Shown here piece by piece: positions 11,625 through 23,194 of a stretch of DNA of 64,000 bases; within the stretch, counting starts at the first letter, position 1; every line of letters begins with the position of its first letter. This stretch comes from Anodontia alba. Taxonomy: Eukaryota; Mollusca; Bivalvia; Lucinida; Lucinidae. The notes beneath the pieces were generated by a model, which had not been told where the DNA came from, ran no database searches, and worked only from the letters and a program-made list of their open reading frames with translations. The translations under genes were made by a program, and so were the position numbers. The stretch lies in the NCBI GenBank assembly GCA_964016985.1, contig OZ024826.1, positions 59,683,507 to 59,747,506 on the forward strand. Reading direction: 5' to 3'.

Positions 11625-12091
11625 TTCTTTAGAATAGTTTTTAATGTTTTGTTTGACAGGTGGGATGTAGAATTCCACTAAAATTCTTGGTATGGCTTTT
11701 CCAGGAAAAGTAAGCTTGGGACAGGACGAGAAAACTACTTAAGTTTTTGTGACGAGGTCTTTTAAGTAAAAATTCTTACACAAATGGTTTTAGAGATAGA
11801 TGGTTTCTTTGGTGATACCCCAAGAAAAAAAAGTTCTAGTCCTGTCCTGAGAGATGCTTTTTTTTCTGAAAGAGCCCTTAGCTTTTTGTGTACATTATAA
11901 GTATTAAAGAGCAATAGAGAAAATGTACCATACCAAGAGCAAAAGGCTATATTTAGACTTACTTGAAGGCTGCTAAGGTCTGGGCCTGAACATCTAAATG
12001 CAGAAACTGATGCAAGGTTGTCTTTACTGTCCACATGTTTCCAAAAATACCTTTGACTCATTCATAGCTATATAATTATTGTTTACCCTTA

Positions 12092-12480
12092 AAGTGTCAA
12101 CCATAACTACAGCAGATAACATTTCGATTTTTTTTTTTTTCAAAGGGAATAAGGCTTGTCATTTCATATTAATTGTCTGTGAAATTGACATTTCATATAA
12201 AATGGGAAGCTTTGTTGAGTTGAGGTTTTATGGCCTAGGCAACCAGTTCGGGTCATGTTGAGACGGTCACTTTACCTAACCACATTCTTCCTGAGCAGGC
12301 TTAGTCCGTAGAAAATATTTCATGATTACAAAAATGTTACCGGACCCTGCCGGGATCGAACCCATGACCTCTTGATCACCAGTTGAACATGCATCCATCT
12401 GAGCCATTGAGGCCAGCTGTGAAGCCTTATTGTCTCTGAAAAATAATACAAAAATAAATTAGAATGCCATCTGCTATAAT
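12092..12480. repeat. Family A element split by a SINE insertion
   Basis: GCAGATAACATTTCG at 12112 and ATGCCATCTGCTATAAT at 12464-12480 are the two ends of one family A copy. The region 12211-12420 between them is a SINE in reverse orientation, so the SINE inserted later. Confidence 0.6.
12211..12420 (-). mobile_element. tRNA-derived SINE, reverse orientation
   Basis: On the minus strand it starts GCTGGCCTCAATGGCTCAGA (A box region), then GGTCATGGGTTCGATCCC (B box). The body, read on the plus strand, contains GTTGAGGTTTTATGGCC and GAGCAGGCTTAGTCC, shared with copies at 17.8, 30.8 and 33.8 kb. Confidence 0.8.
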
Positions 12481-12559
12481 TTTGCTTGTATTTTGAAGTT
12501 AAATAAGAAATCGTGTCTTGATAAAACCTATTGTAACCAAAAAAAAGGTATTTCAAAAT

Positions 12560-12730
12560 TGTAGCAGGTAACATTCTAATTCTTTTAACTTTTTTTCTGA
12601 GAAAATTAAGCCTGACATTTCATGTGAATTGTTTGCTATGCAGAGGATTTGCATGAAATGTCAAATCTCCGGAAAAAAAAAAAAAAAAAAGAAGAAAAAT
12701 CAAGTATCATCTTCTTCTGTTTCTGGCACT
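12560..12730. repeat. Family A hairpin element
   Basis: GCAGGTAACATTCTAATTC start; CTGACATTTCATGTGAATTG pairs with ATTTGCATGAAATGTCAAAT; a poly-A stretch lies before the right end. Confidence 0.65.
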
Positions 12731-12945
12731 TTAACCTTTGACCTGCTGAATAAATTAAGATGCCACACCCATTTCTAATTTTCAGCCAATCAGATTAGTT
12801 GATCCAGATTGTTGATATAAATTCACATACTTAATGGCAAACAGTGCAGATCCAGATCAGTTGGCTTCTTGAGAAGCCAGCTGATCTGGATCTACACTGT
12901 TTGCAAAGGCAGGACATATCCAGGTTTAGCAGGACTAGGGTTAAG
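12731..12945. repeat. Family C element, CCTGCTGAATAAAT subgroup
   Basis: Ends TTAACCTTTGACCTGCTGAA and its inverse CAGGACTAGGGTTAA. The central hairpin GGCAAACAGTGCAGATCCAG pairs with CTGGATCTACACTGTTTGC. Copies of this subgroup lie at 22982 and 30266. Confidence 0.8.
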
Positions 12946-13197
12946 GGTTACAGCATTACTAGAGCAGATTGCATACACCATAATCACCCTAAACTTTCAG
13001 ACATTTCTAATTCTTACAGTACATGTACATGTATGTATCCTAAATTTGAACAAGTTGATTTGACTATGTCTAAAAGTGCTAGTAGAATGGCAAACAGTGC
13101 AGGTCTTCATCAAACTTATCTTTTGGGAGCAATCTGATCTGCCATTTTACAAGGGATACAACTTTTGTGACTACCAGTTTGTTTTCCTGCACATTCA

Positions 13198-13305
13198 GTC
13201 TCTTCTGAAAAGGATTCTGCTCTAAAAGGAAAGATATTGCTACCCTTAAATTCTATCTTTTAAAGAGTTGACACCTTTTTCAAAGCGAGACAAAACCCTG
13301 TTACA
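13198..13305. repeat. Family G hairpin element (diverged)
   Basis: CTGCTCTAAAAGGAAAGAT pairs loosely with ATTCTATCTTTTAAAGAG, flanked by TCTGAAAAGG. Confidence 0.5.
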
Positions 13306-13396
13306 GAGTTAAAAGTGTATCTGTTCTTCCCACTAGAGTAGCAGACAAGATTCTGAAGTATTTTATCTGTGACAGTAAGGCCTAGCATTTCGTATA

Positions 13397-13723
13397 CAGT
13401 GGACTCTCAATATCTCAAACTCCAAGGGACCGTAATTTTCAGTTTGAGATAATAGTTTAAGATAACAGGAGTTGAAATGTAAAGAATATAATATATGAAA
13501 CAAGACTAAACCAACTTTATAAAAAGTCTAGTGTGGCTTAAGCAGTAGTTTCAGTTATCAGTGTTTGAGATAGCGAGAGTCAAGTGTATTGAAAATATTG
13601 TGGAAAAGAGGAGACATTGCTCCTTTTCACTTCGAGATAAGTGGTTATTCGAGATAAGTGGTTATTCAAGATAAGTGGTTATTCGAGATAAGCAAAGTCG
13701 AGATAAAGAGAGTGGACTGTACA
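13397..13723. mobile_element. TIR MITE with TACAGT(G)GACTCTC ends
   Basis: Left end ACAGTGGACTCTCAATATCT; right end AGAGAGTGGACTGTAC. Inside, GGTTATTCGAGATAAGT repeats three to four times. Ends resemble the short CAGT-type termini of Tc1/mariner/pogo-like MITEs; this assignment is inference. Confidence 0.6.
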
Positions 13724-15290
13724 TTTCATATCAGTCAAGGAAATGCCAAGAAACCAATCTTAGTGGCTCAGTTGGTAGAGAGTCCACCTTCAGATTGGGA
13801 AGTCATATCTCCTGTTGCGATATGACTGAAAGATTGTTGAAAGCAACGTCATTGTAGTATATTTGGTGATAGTATCTCAGCAATCATGTCACAGTCTCAT
13901 CCTGTTGCTGTCATAACATATCTAAAAAACTATTTGAGCTAGGTGAGCTTATTGAGGATGATGAGCAGGTCACCTGATTAATTTTTGAAAAACTCTGATT
14001 TTGTCTTAGTTATGTCCCTTTGAAACTTTGGCATTTTTTTATGCATGCAGTTCTTTTTGTAATGAATCAGTTAAACTCCTTTTTATCTTTTTTCAAATTG
14101 AATTTTCAGGATAACTTTTTCATGAACTTTCTTGGGTAAACATTGTTGTGGGAGACAGGAACCAACATCTCAGAAAGGCAGTGAGAGACAGGCTCCAACG
14201 TCTCAGAGGTTTCTTATTTGATAAATTCAGTTTTCACTGTATCTTAATGAAGATTTTACAGTTTTCCCCAAGTTTTATAGAATTGAACAATGAATACAGT
14301 ACCACCTCACTACAATGCAATGATTGCTAGAACCCCAGATAAAATTTGATTTAGGGATTTATGTTTTGTATTGTTCTTCACAAAAGCTTACCTTCTTGAA
14401 TGTCATTAGAACTATCTGAGCAAGATGACTCCGAAGGGATGATAGGACAAAGTTTTTGGAAGAACAAAAAAAAAACAGCTAAATGAACGGCTCATCTAAA
14501 GCTCTACACCCTTCATGACATTAATGCCAAGATTGAATGAATGTTTATAAATAGTAATGAGTAGCTCACATTCTGACTGGCTATCAGTAGTAGACATTGT
14601 CTGGAAAGTGCATATGTTTGTCACAGACATAGAAAATCAGCAGACTTTTTGTAAAAAAATAAAATCTTCATCAGTGTACAGCAAAACATCGGAATGTTAC
14701 ATAAGTGGAACTTTTTGGAGATGTTGGTACCTATTTTTACAACTTACACTGAGGCAGTTTTTACAAAAATATATTTTAAAAATAATCCAAAAAATTCAGT
14801 TTGAAAAGATGATATAAAATGAATATTAACATTGTCATAGATGTTAATGTTTGTATAAAAATCAAAGTAGTTAAACAGCTAATATTAATATTTATATTGT
14901 CAAAGATTTGTTTGTTGATTAAAATTTGTTTGTTTGTAAAAAAGTTCCAAGTAGTCAAACTGCACTTACAGTTCTTCCACATTTGTAATCTTTTGTTTAA
15001 TCTCTGAGTGCTATGGCACAATAAACTAAACATGCATTCCTATGTCACATTCTTTACAGTATTTCTTTATGTGTATCTGTATTTTCCCCATAAACAGGTG
15101 CTTGTCTCAATTTGTGTACATCTATCTACATGTATCTCCTTATATAGGCAGAACATATTACCAAACTTCATAGATTTCCTGTCAGTTTCTTATTAGAGCC
15201 TGGGATCATATATATAGAAACTGAAAAATTTTACCTGGCATTTGGGCTCAGATATTTAACCTTTATACAATGTTTTATTTAGATAGTACA

Positions 15291-15660
15291 GTCAAACCTC
15301 GATAGCTCGAAAACAGATGGCTCGTTTACCATGGCTAATTCGAACTCGTTTTTGAGTCCCTACAAAATTCTTCTGATAGCTTAATAAAACAAATATTTAA
15401 GGAAATTTTCTTATTTTTTCACAAAATTGTATGTTGTGTGTACTCATTAGAATCGCCTCTTCAAGGCGATTATAATGAGTACACTCAACAAACAATTATT
15501 GTGTAGAAGATTGAAAGATTTCCCAGAATTAGCGATATTTGCTTCCCGATCTGGCGCCATGATTAACCTTCATTGGCTCGAACTACCCTTGACTCGAACA
15601 CTTTTCCATGGTCCCAGAGGTGTTGGAGCCATTGAAGTTCAACTGTACATATATTATTCT
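15291..15660. mobile_element. TIR element TACAGTCAAACCTCG..., carrying a family B hairpin
   Basis: Left end TACAGTCAAACCTCGATAGC; right end CATTGAAGTTCAACTGTA. The CAGTCAAACCTCG-like terminus is the kind seen in pogo/Tigger-type elements (established knowledge; family not verified). Position 15410-15513 is a family B hairpin. The same composite occurs at 52.08-52.69 kb. Confidence 0.65.
15410..15513. repeat. Family B hairpin inside a TIR element
   Basis: GTACTCATTAGAATCGCCTC pairs with GAGGCGATT-type sequence and AATGAGTACACTCAAC. The outer arms carry ACAAAATTGTATGTTG against CAACAAACAATTATTGTG. Confidence 0.75.
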
Positions 15661-15758
15661 TATTTATAAGCATATAGTCACAAAACTCAAGACTTGGTGT
15701 TTTATGTCTCTTTCAACATAAGTAAAATGATAGAGATGATAATGAAAGGCTCTGTACA

Positions 15759-16003
15759 TTAACCCTTAAAACACCAAGAAAACCTGCATCTGAAAATGTC
15801 GTCTGCTTATGTTGTCTGCTGAATATTCTTGCAAACTTTTCAAACCTATTTTTGCATACAGGCAAACAGTGTGTACCCAGATCAGACTGCTCCTAGAGGA
15901 GCAGTCTGATCTGGGTCCACACTGTTTGCAAAAATGTTTTTTAAAATCACAAGCAGATGACAAAGCAGATGACAATTGATGTGATTGGCAGTTTAAGGGT
16001 TAA
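15759..16003. repeat. Family C element with family A-like flank words
   Basis: TTAACCCTTAAAACACC opens and GCAGTTTAAGGGTTAA closes. The core GGCAAACAGTGTGTACCCAG pairs with CTGGGTCCACACTGTTTGC around GACTGCTCCTAGAGGAGCAG. It also contains GCAGATGACAAT, a word otherwise found at family A ends. Confidence 0.75.
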
Positions 16004-16084
16004 AGCACTGTAGTCATGAGTGCTTTTACAATGAAGGAGATGACAACAGCAATTTTTTTTTTTTTTCACACACTTTCTTGGTTT

Positions 16085-16965
16085 TCTGATTCATGTTTTG
16101 GAAAAGTCAAACTGTTAAAAAGCAACCATCTGCATATGACAAGATTGCTCTTCACAGTTCAGTGACCACAGTTAGATTTGTAATACTGTATTTACCCAAA
16201 GAATTTGTACAGGCCCAAGGTTCTGAGTGGTTAGAGCTCCTTTATTTGGAGCATCGTGTCCTGGAAGGCAGAATTCTGCACATGACTGTATGGTGCTTCA
16301 TTGCACAGTCTTTCATTATCACACTTCCATGGTCTCAGTAGGATTTAAATGATATTGAAGGTACGTAAAACAAATCATCATGTACAGGCCTAAGTAAAGT
16401 GTACTGATTCAGAATACAGTTTGCACCTTTTGTCACTCATCCAGCAATGTTTGAACACATCAACAGGTAGTCAAATTGATTTATGGTAAGCTTGTTCCAG
16501 TTTTAGGAGATGTACTGTAAGGAGCTAATCACCAGTTTTGGTTACTGTGAATCTGGAAGAGAAAAATTAAAAAAGCCTTAAGTGTGTGATTGGCCTACAT
16601 CACAATTATGTGACCATATTTAGGTTTGTGGTTTCTCTGTCTCAGACCCTCAGGCCTGAGAGAAAAAATTTGGGTCACTGCTATGTCAGGGAGAGGGAAG
16701 CTGAAAGCAGTTAACAGCATATGATTGACCTACATTTCATAGAACAGAGCTTTGGTTTTTACTGGGTTTCTCAGGGATTGCAGGGCCCAGAGTGATGAAA
16801 TATTGGTTAATGTTTAAACAACTGGAAGAGGAAAGCTGAAAACAACCATTAGTATATGACCTTGACCTCATTGTCATCATTCAGTGACCATACAGAATTA
16901 TGGTAGATCTATTTCCCAGAGTCAGCATGCCTTAGATCATGAAACAGGTCACTTACAGGCTGGGA
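16085..16965. repeat. Degenerate tandem array, about 140-170-bp units
   Basis: Lines such as GAAAGCTGAAAACAACCATT, TATGACCTTGACCT or TATGATTGACCTACATTTCA, and CAGTGACCATA recur at roughly constant distance from about 16100 to 16900. Heavily diverged. Confidence 0.5.
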
Positions 16966-17837
16966 CAAGGTAACTGAATGAAACCTTGACCAACTATTCA
17001 AGGTTCAGTTATCACAAATGAGTGTACAAATACAATAGCATCTGAACCAATGCACAACAAAATCTACAATGAGACGTATGACCAGCAAAGACAGATCAGC
17101 CTGTACATCCACCTAGTAAGTTCTCATTTATTCTCTTTGGATAGCCCAGAGGCTGTAGAAAGTACAGGGGATCAATGAATACTCTAATCAGACTTTGGAT
17201 GTTCAAGCTGATCTGAGTCTTTGCTGGTTACATAAGTCTTATTGTAGGTTTTGTTGTGCGCTGGCTCATATATCCATGTATTTCACAACTGATAGTTTGT
17301 AACCTTATAATAAAATCTGTTGTCTTTTATGATGTCAAAGCACAGCGGACAAACAGTTCCATGGAATTCATGTTTGGACTTTGATGCTTTATTATAAATA
17401 CGTGTAGTACTACTGATAAACATTAATCATAACTGGTGTTAAATTACATGTATATGATAATAATAAAAAGACATTTTTATTTAATGTTGTTTCTTCTTAA
17501 TAACCAGTAGTTGAAGATTATGAATCTCTATTAAACAACTGCTTTGTTGTCAAGACTGTCTGTAGTTGTTGCAAACAAGCATAAAATCCACCACTCAGGT
17601 AGACACAATGCCATAAAAAAAAAAATCTTTGTTGCATAAGCAGTCAGCAAAGACTAAGATTGACCTACACATCATCTACAACCCATTTAGGGCCTTTGCT
17701 ACTTGTTCACAGAGCCATTAAATACCAGAGAACAGAACAGTGAACAACAAAATTCCTGACTGTGCAATTGCACAAATTAACCAGGGACTTGCAGTTTGTG
17801 TATGCTCTGATGAACTCACTTACTGATACTTTGTTTT

Positions 17838-18127
17838 TATTGAGGTTTTACAGCCCAGGTAACTGACTGGGGTCATGTCGAGCACAGTCAGTTTACTTAA
17901 CCACACTTTCACTGGGCAGGCTTAGTCCTCTAGGTGGTTAACCAGTATTATCCACATTCTTTTGCCAGAAACTGACAACTGCACTTCTTGAATCAGCGGG
18001 AGAGAATGACCGTAGAAATTATTTCATAATCTCCAATAAAGAATGTTGCCAATCTGGTGGGGGTCGAACCCGTAACCTCCTGATCAACAGTCAGAAGCAC
18101 ATCCAACTGAGCCATCGAGGCTGGCCA
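17838..18127 (-). mobile_element. tRNA-derived SINE, longest copy
   Basis: About 290 bp. On the minus strand the head reads GGCCAGCCTCGATGGCTCAG (A box) and GGTTACGGGTTCGACCCCC (B box). The plus-strand body has TTGAGGTTTTACAGCCC, GGGGTCATGTCGAGC and GGGCAGGCTTAGTCCTCTA. This copy serves as the reference for the 12.2-, 30.8- and 33.8-kb fragments. Confidence 0.85.
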
Positions 18128-18541
18128 CTAATTGATAGACAAACTCTTTTAAAAACTATATGGGTGATACCACATAAATACTCCCAAGATATTTTTGCCA
18201 TCCAGTCTGCTTAAGTTTCACCAGATAATTTTGAAACTGCCCTTATCAGCCAACAATGTTCCTATAGCAGTCTGATCAGGGCCTCTGTTATCCATGTACA
18301 TGTATCAACAGTATCTGATGATTCTTTAAACACATAATAAAGGACTGATCAGACTAAACACATGCACAGGTTGATCTGTGTCTTTGCTGTCAGCATATCC
18401 ATGAAGGTCTACTTTTCTTGTGTCTTATCTCTCATTTATTTAGACTTATTTTCCCCCCCAAAAAACAGTTTAACACTGAAAAGCTGAAATGGGAACATCA
18501 AGCATTCTTAAAGTAAAGAAGTCCTCTGTCACGTCTGGTTC

Positions 18542-18771
18542 TAACCCATTGTAGACTGAATAGACTCCACCTGCACCATTTATTGGAAGAGTCCAATTTC
18601 AATTTTAGGTATGTCCAGCTATGAGATTTAAGTATTCCCAGAAAAAAATGGCTAAACTTTTTGTAAACAGTGGAGACCCTTATCAGATGCCAAATTTTGT
18701 AGCATCTGACCTCGGCCTATACTATTTGCCAGTTACCCCTTTGAAAGTCTCCAGACGACTACAATGGGTTA
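18542..18771. repeat. Family C element, sister of the 11.4-kb copy
   Basis: TAACCCATTGTAGACTGAAT to CTACAATGGGTTA, with GTAAACAGTGGAGACCC inside. The two copies share nearly their full length. Confidence 0.75.
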
Positions 18772-18869
18772 CTCAAACTTTCTTTAAACATTATGAAAAT
18801 TTAACACAATAGTGAAATGAAAAAAAAAATAAGTTTGTGAGGAATCTAAACATAAAATGTCGCACTACC

Positions 18870-20690
18870 AAAGGCTTCTCAATGTTGAGTTTGACTGGGA
18901 CCCAGATCACCTGTCTTATCAACCACCAGTGGAAGGCCCGCCCATCCCAATCACCATTGATATGGTTAAGAAGGCTATCTCATAGATGAAGGCAGGCAAA
19001 GCACTGGGCCCATCAGGCATAGTGGTGGAGATGATACGAGCAGCCGGTGACATGGGCACCTCCATGATCCGTGACCTTGCAGCTGCATTCATTCGTGATG
19101 GCAAGGTACCCTCTGACTGGGAGCAGAGTTTCATTGTCTGTCTCTACAAGGGAAAGGGGGATGCATTGGAAAGGGGCAACTACTGCGGTCTCAAGCTGAC
19201 AGAGCAGGTTATGAAAATCCAGGAGAGGATTGTGAACGGCCTCATCAGATATATGTAGTTGGTGTCAATCGACGATTCCCAGTTTGGCTTCGTCCCAGGC
19301 AGAGGCACTACAGACGCAATCTTTGTTGTCAGGCAGCTGCAAGAGAAGTATCTAGCTGCCAACAAGAGACTCTACATGGCTTTTGTAGACCAGGAGAAGG
19401 CATTTGATCGAGTATCTCGGAAGGTCATCTGGTGGGCGCTGAGAAAACTTGGTGTGAAGGAGTGGATTGTGCGACTGGTGCAGGGGATGTATGCAAGTGC
19501 GCGGAGCCATGTCCGTGTTGGTGAGGGGTACAGTGAAGAGTTTGAAGTGAAGGTTGGTGTTCACCAAGGATCAGTCCACTGCTCTTCATCATTGTGCTTG
19601 AAGCCTTGTCACGAGAGTTCCGCTGTGGGGTCCCCTGGGAAGACCTCTATGCTGATGACCTTGTTATCATCGCTGAATCCCTTGTGGAATGTGTCAGGAG
19701 GCTCTTGACATGGAAAGAAGCAATGGAGAAGAAAGGACTGAGAGTAAATGCAGGAAAGACAAAGATTATGATCTGCGGTACGGGACTGGACCTCCTGCAG
19801 AGTTCAGCGAGTTTCCATGCGCCATCTGTCGCACTGGAGTGGGCAGCAACAGCATCTTCTGCAATGGCTGCAAGCACTGGTGCACAAGAAATGCAGCGGG
19901 CTCAAGCGCTTGAAAAAAGACCCTGACTATAGATGTATACGGTGCCAGGGAACTGCATGCCCCTTGGATGGCAGACCACAGAAGGAAGTCCAGGTCGGAC
20001 CTGACAAGCTTGAGGTGGTAGCTTCCTTTTGCTACTTAGAAGACATGCTCTCAGCAGCAGGTGGCTGTGAACTTTCAACCACAACGCGTGTGAAAACCAC
20101 CTGAAAGAAGTTCAAGGCTCTGCTACCAGTTCTCTCTTAACGCCACTTCTCTTTCAAAACACGTGGCCGTGTGTACAGCTCTTGTGTGCGGAGCGCAATG
20201 CTCCATGCCAGCGAGACTTGGCCATTGACAAAGCCAAACCTCCAGCATCTGCAGCAAAATGACAGGGCAATGAACAGACAGATCTGTCAGACCGCAAAAC
20301 ACTGTCACCACCAGGTCCAATGAGCTACTTGTGCGGCTTGGCATTGAGGATCTGAACCTCATTCTGAAGGAGAGAAGACTCCGATGGTATGGACATGTGG
20401 AACGCTCCAATGGTGCAGTCAAGACAGCCTTTGAAATACAGGTTGATGGAAAGTGTGGGCCTAGGAGGCCCAAGATGACATGGAAACAGCTGACAGAGAG
20501 GGATTGCAGAGAGTGGAAGCTCTCGGCCATCAACCCTCATGATAGACATACCTGGAGATCTGGTGTGAGATTTGCCATGCGTGCAGCAAGCCAGCTTTCT
20601 GGAAGGGGGCCCACTGGTGTGGATGTTGCCCCTGTACCTGCACGTTAATCAAAAATCCGATTTTGATTATGATATATGAGGACTAATTTA
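18870..20690 (+). mobile_element. Decayed non-LTR retrotransposon reverse transcriptase (RTE/Jockey-like), copy 1
   Basis: Translation in shifting frames gives a reverse transcriptase: GKALGPSGIVVEMI, LYKGKGDALERGNY, DDSQFGFVPGRGTTDAIF, motif A FVDQEKAFD (19382-19408), KVGVHQGS and the catalytic box YADD (19648-19659). Downstream come a Cys/His finger, VGPDKLEVVASFCYL, and the C-terminal LRWYGHVERSN...GRR/KP...TWKQLTERDC segment, ending VDVAPVPAR before TAA near 20648. It is dead: TAG at 18983 and at 19256, and at least three frame changes (about 19580, 19690-19820, 20100-20330). Only the RT half and C-terminus remain; no endonuclease domain is visible. The 3' end TTAATCAAAAATCCGATTT matches copy 2. 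Clade is inferred from motif style only. Confidence 0.88.
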
Positions 20691-21012
20691 TTTCCAAATG
20701 AAAAACCATGCATACAGAAAAAATGAGTACACTGTATATAGGCTAATTACCTTAAATAATTGGAAAGTTACGTCTGGGAAAACTGTGTAGACCTAGATCA
20801 GAATGCTGCATAAAGCAGCTGGATCAGAGTCTGCACTGATTGCAATTTAGCCAGCACCTAATAACACATCTCCAGGTAATCAAATGGACTTAAATAATGT
20901 TTTTAGGATAAGAGATTATGTGTCCAAATATTTAGGACAGTTACGATAATTGTATTACATCCACCCAATATATACTTTTAAGTCACATGGGAGAGAATCC
21001 AGAAAATTATCT

Positions 21013-21218
21013 TACCGTATTTACCCTAAGTATTGGGACACCTTAACTCCTTACCATACTTGTCCTATAATTTGAAAAAATATATGTTGAAGTGTGTAAA
21101 ATAGTGTTGGATGAGTGACAGTGTAGACCCTGATCAGATGTTGCATTCTGTAGCATCTGATCTGGGTCTACACTGTTTGCTCAGGCCTGGCTGTCCTAAT
21201 ACTTAGGTTTATTACAGA
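21013..21218. repeat. Family C core in a different terminal frame (TTACCCTAAGTATT)
   Basis: Left end CCGTATTTACCCTAAGTATT, right end CCTAATACTTAGGT; core CAGTGTAGACCCTGATCAGA pairs with TCTGGGTCTACACTGTTTGC. Related copies at 23380-23590, 26495-26692 and 30955-31130. Confidence 0.7.
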
Positions 21219-21221
21219 GTT

Positions 21222-21313
21222 TCTCCTTGAAACCATATGTTGTGGTACTCATTAGAAGTGCCTAAGAGTGGCACTTCTAATGAGTTGCCATAGCATGTTT
21301 TTGTGAAGAAATA
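21222..21313. repeat. Family B hairpin element
   Basis: ACCATATGTTGTGGTACTCA pairs with TGAGTTGCCATAGCATGT; centre AGAAGTGCCTAAGAGTGGCA. TATCTAGAGCTATGCAA follows, a flank word shared by several copies. Confidence 0.75.
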
Positions 21314-21554
21314 AGAATATACGTATTTATGGTTAAAAAAGGCATCCTATCTAGAGCTATGCAAATGGGGTATGTGAAAATGGCCAGTAAAGTTTCAGAC
21401 TAACTGAACATTTGCAGTCGATACAATCTTGGATTAGCCTATGCGTTTAGTCAGGTCAGACTCCTTATTGATCACCTACAGCTGTATTTGGCAAGGACAT
21501 TTCAGAATGTATATGCAATTGCTTGTTACAATTCTGTAAGGTTTGGTACATCAC

Positions 21555-21690
21555 TTGGTAGATTTTTTGCCATTCTTTATGTGCAAATTTTTGTGACTGC
21601 AAGCCCTTCTGAAAAGGGTTTCTCAAGGGGAGCAAATTCTTTCCTTTTAGTGTAGACCCCTTTTCAGAAGGGATGCAAAACAAGTTTGAT
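21555..21690. repeat. Family G hairpin element
   Basis: TTCTGAAAAGGGTTTCTC and GGGAGCAAATTCTTTCCTTT; right side AGTGTAGACCCCTTTTCAGA. It begins CTTGGTAGATTTTTTGCC like the copies at 27.4, 43.3 and 45.3 kb. Confidence 0.65.
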
Positions 21691-22219
21691 AGTTGCCTCC
21701 CAGTATCTGTTCCACTTGAAACAAATGCATATACATGCAGACTGATCTGGATCTTCACCATTTGTGCAAGTCCTGATACAGATATTACTGTCTCTCTGCC
21801 TTAATATAAATCTCAAAACCAATATTTGAGCTTGGCTATGAAAAAAGGTGTCTTTTGAACCATTCAGGACAGTGGTCGGCCTTTCTTGCACACCAGATAA
21901 GGAAATCCTGGACTTAACCCAGGGATAGAAATTCTTATCTAACCGGCGTAACCCCTATGTCACTCAGCTGCCGGGCTATGTTAAAAATCTGACTGATTGA
22001 TCTTATCATACCCAGGTTATCCTACCCAGCGTAAGATAAAAACTGAGAATTCTCACGTGTTTGATATGCACTGGTTGTAATGGATGTCACGTAGTCATCG
22101 TTAAGGTTTACGTCACTGAATGTAATGACGTCATTATCGCCACAACAATGTTATCACAATATGGCAGACATCAGCAATCAAAGTGACTTCATTATTAAAG
22201 AATCTACGTTCAGGAATGA

Positions 22220-22380
22220 AAGGTGTTCAAGAAAAGGAATCCATCATGAGTGTGAGGGGTAGATAGAGAAATCCTTACCTCGAGATCACAGTTTGTCATC
22301 ACTTGGCAAGCCTCGTGATGCCAGACAGTGATCCTCGGGAGGGTTTTTTCTATCTACCCCTCACACCAATGATAGATCCT
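22220..22380. repeat. Foldback element, GTGTGAGGGGTAGATAG arms
   Basis: TGTGAGGGGTAGATAGAGAA at 22249 pairs with TTTTCTATCTACCCCTCACA ending near 22366; the loop of about 80 bp contains CCTCGAGATCAC and GTGATCCTCGGGAGG as inner arms. Confidence 0.75.
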
Positions 22381-22981
22381 TATGTTTATCCTGTGTGATA
22401 AGGGCCTTGCTATCCACTAACAGATTCACTGTATATTGTAGTATACACCGATGAAGTGAAGATGTGATCATACTGCCCGAATGTGTGCTGTGTTAGGCAG
22501 GTCCAGATATTAAATTAGCAACCTTGTAAAACCTTTACCTTACAAATCCCACTACATACCCCAAAGACCACATTTTTCTTGTGAGGTGTTCAATATTACA
22601 GCAACTACGTCATTTCTTTTAGACAAAGCAATTATTTTGCCACTGGTCAGTTTACTACTGAAGCAACATACATGTATCTGGTAAGAAAGCATATGCTCTT
22701 CTGCTTCTATTATGGTAAATGTCCTAAAATTTCAACCACTTTTTTGCATACTATTTTTGCCTAAATTTTTGCTTTTTATGCAGTTGTTTCTAAAAAAACC
22801 TAGTGGAGTGGCAAACAATGTAGACCCTGATCAGACTGCTCCTTTAGAAGCAGTCTGATCTGGTTTTGCATTGTTGTGTATGGCATTTTGTGAGAAACTT
22901 TTGAGTTCGAAATTTTTGGACACGTCTTTAGAGCTCAAAATAAGATGCTTTGTCATTCAAAGAAAAAAAAAAAAAAAATCT

Positions 22982-23194
22982 TTAACCCTTGTCCTGCTGA
23001 ATAAATCAAGATGCCAAGCCCATTTCTAATTTTCAGCCAATCTGATTACTTGATCCAGATAGTTGATATAAATTCACCTACTTAATGGCAAACAGTGCAG
23101 ATCCAGATCAGTTGGCTTCTTCAGAAGCCAACTGATCTGGATCTACACTGTTTGCAAAGGCAGGGTATATCTGGGTTCAGCAGGACAAGGGGTA
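22982..23194. repeat. Family C element, CCTGCTGAATAAAT subgroup
   Basis: Nearly identical to the 12.73-kb copy: TTAACCCTTGTCCTGCTGAA ... CAGCAGGACAAGGGGTAA, hairpin GCAGATCCAGATCAGTTGGC in the middle. Confidence 0.8.

Noticed and set aside
13762..13840. tRNA-like AGTGGCTCAGTTGGTAGAG
   Set aside because: A-box-like only. No B box follows, so it was not annotated as an element.
16093..16341. 82-codon plus-strand frame
   Set aside because: Lies in a degenerate tandem array with a tRNA-like fragment; no exon borders or protein family.
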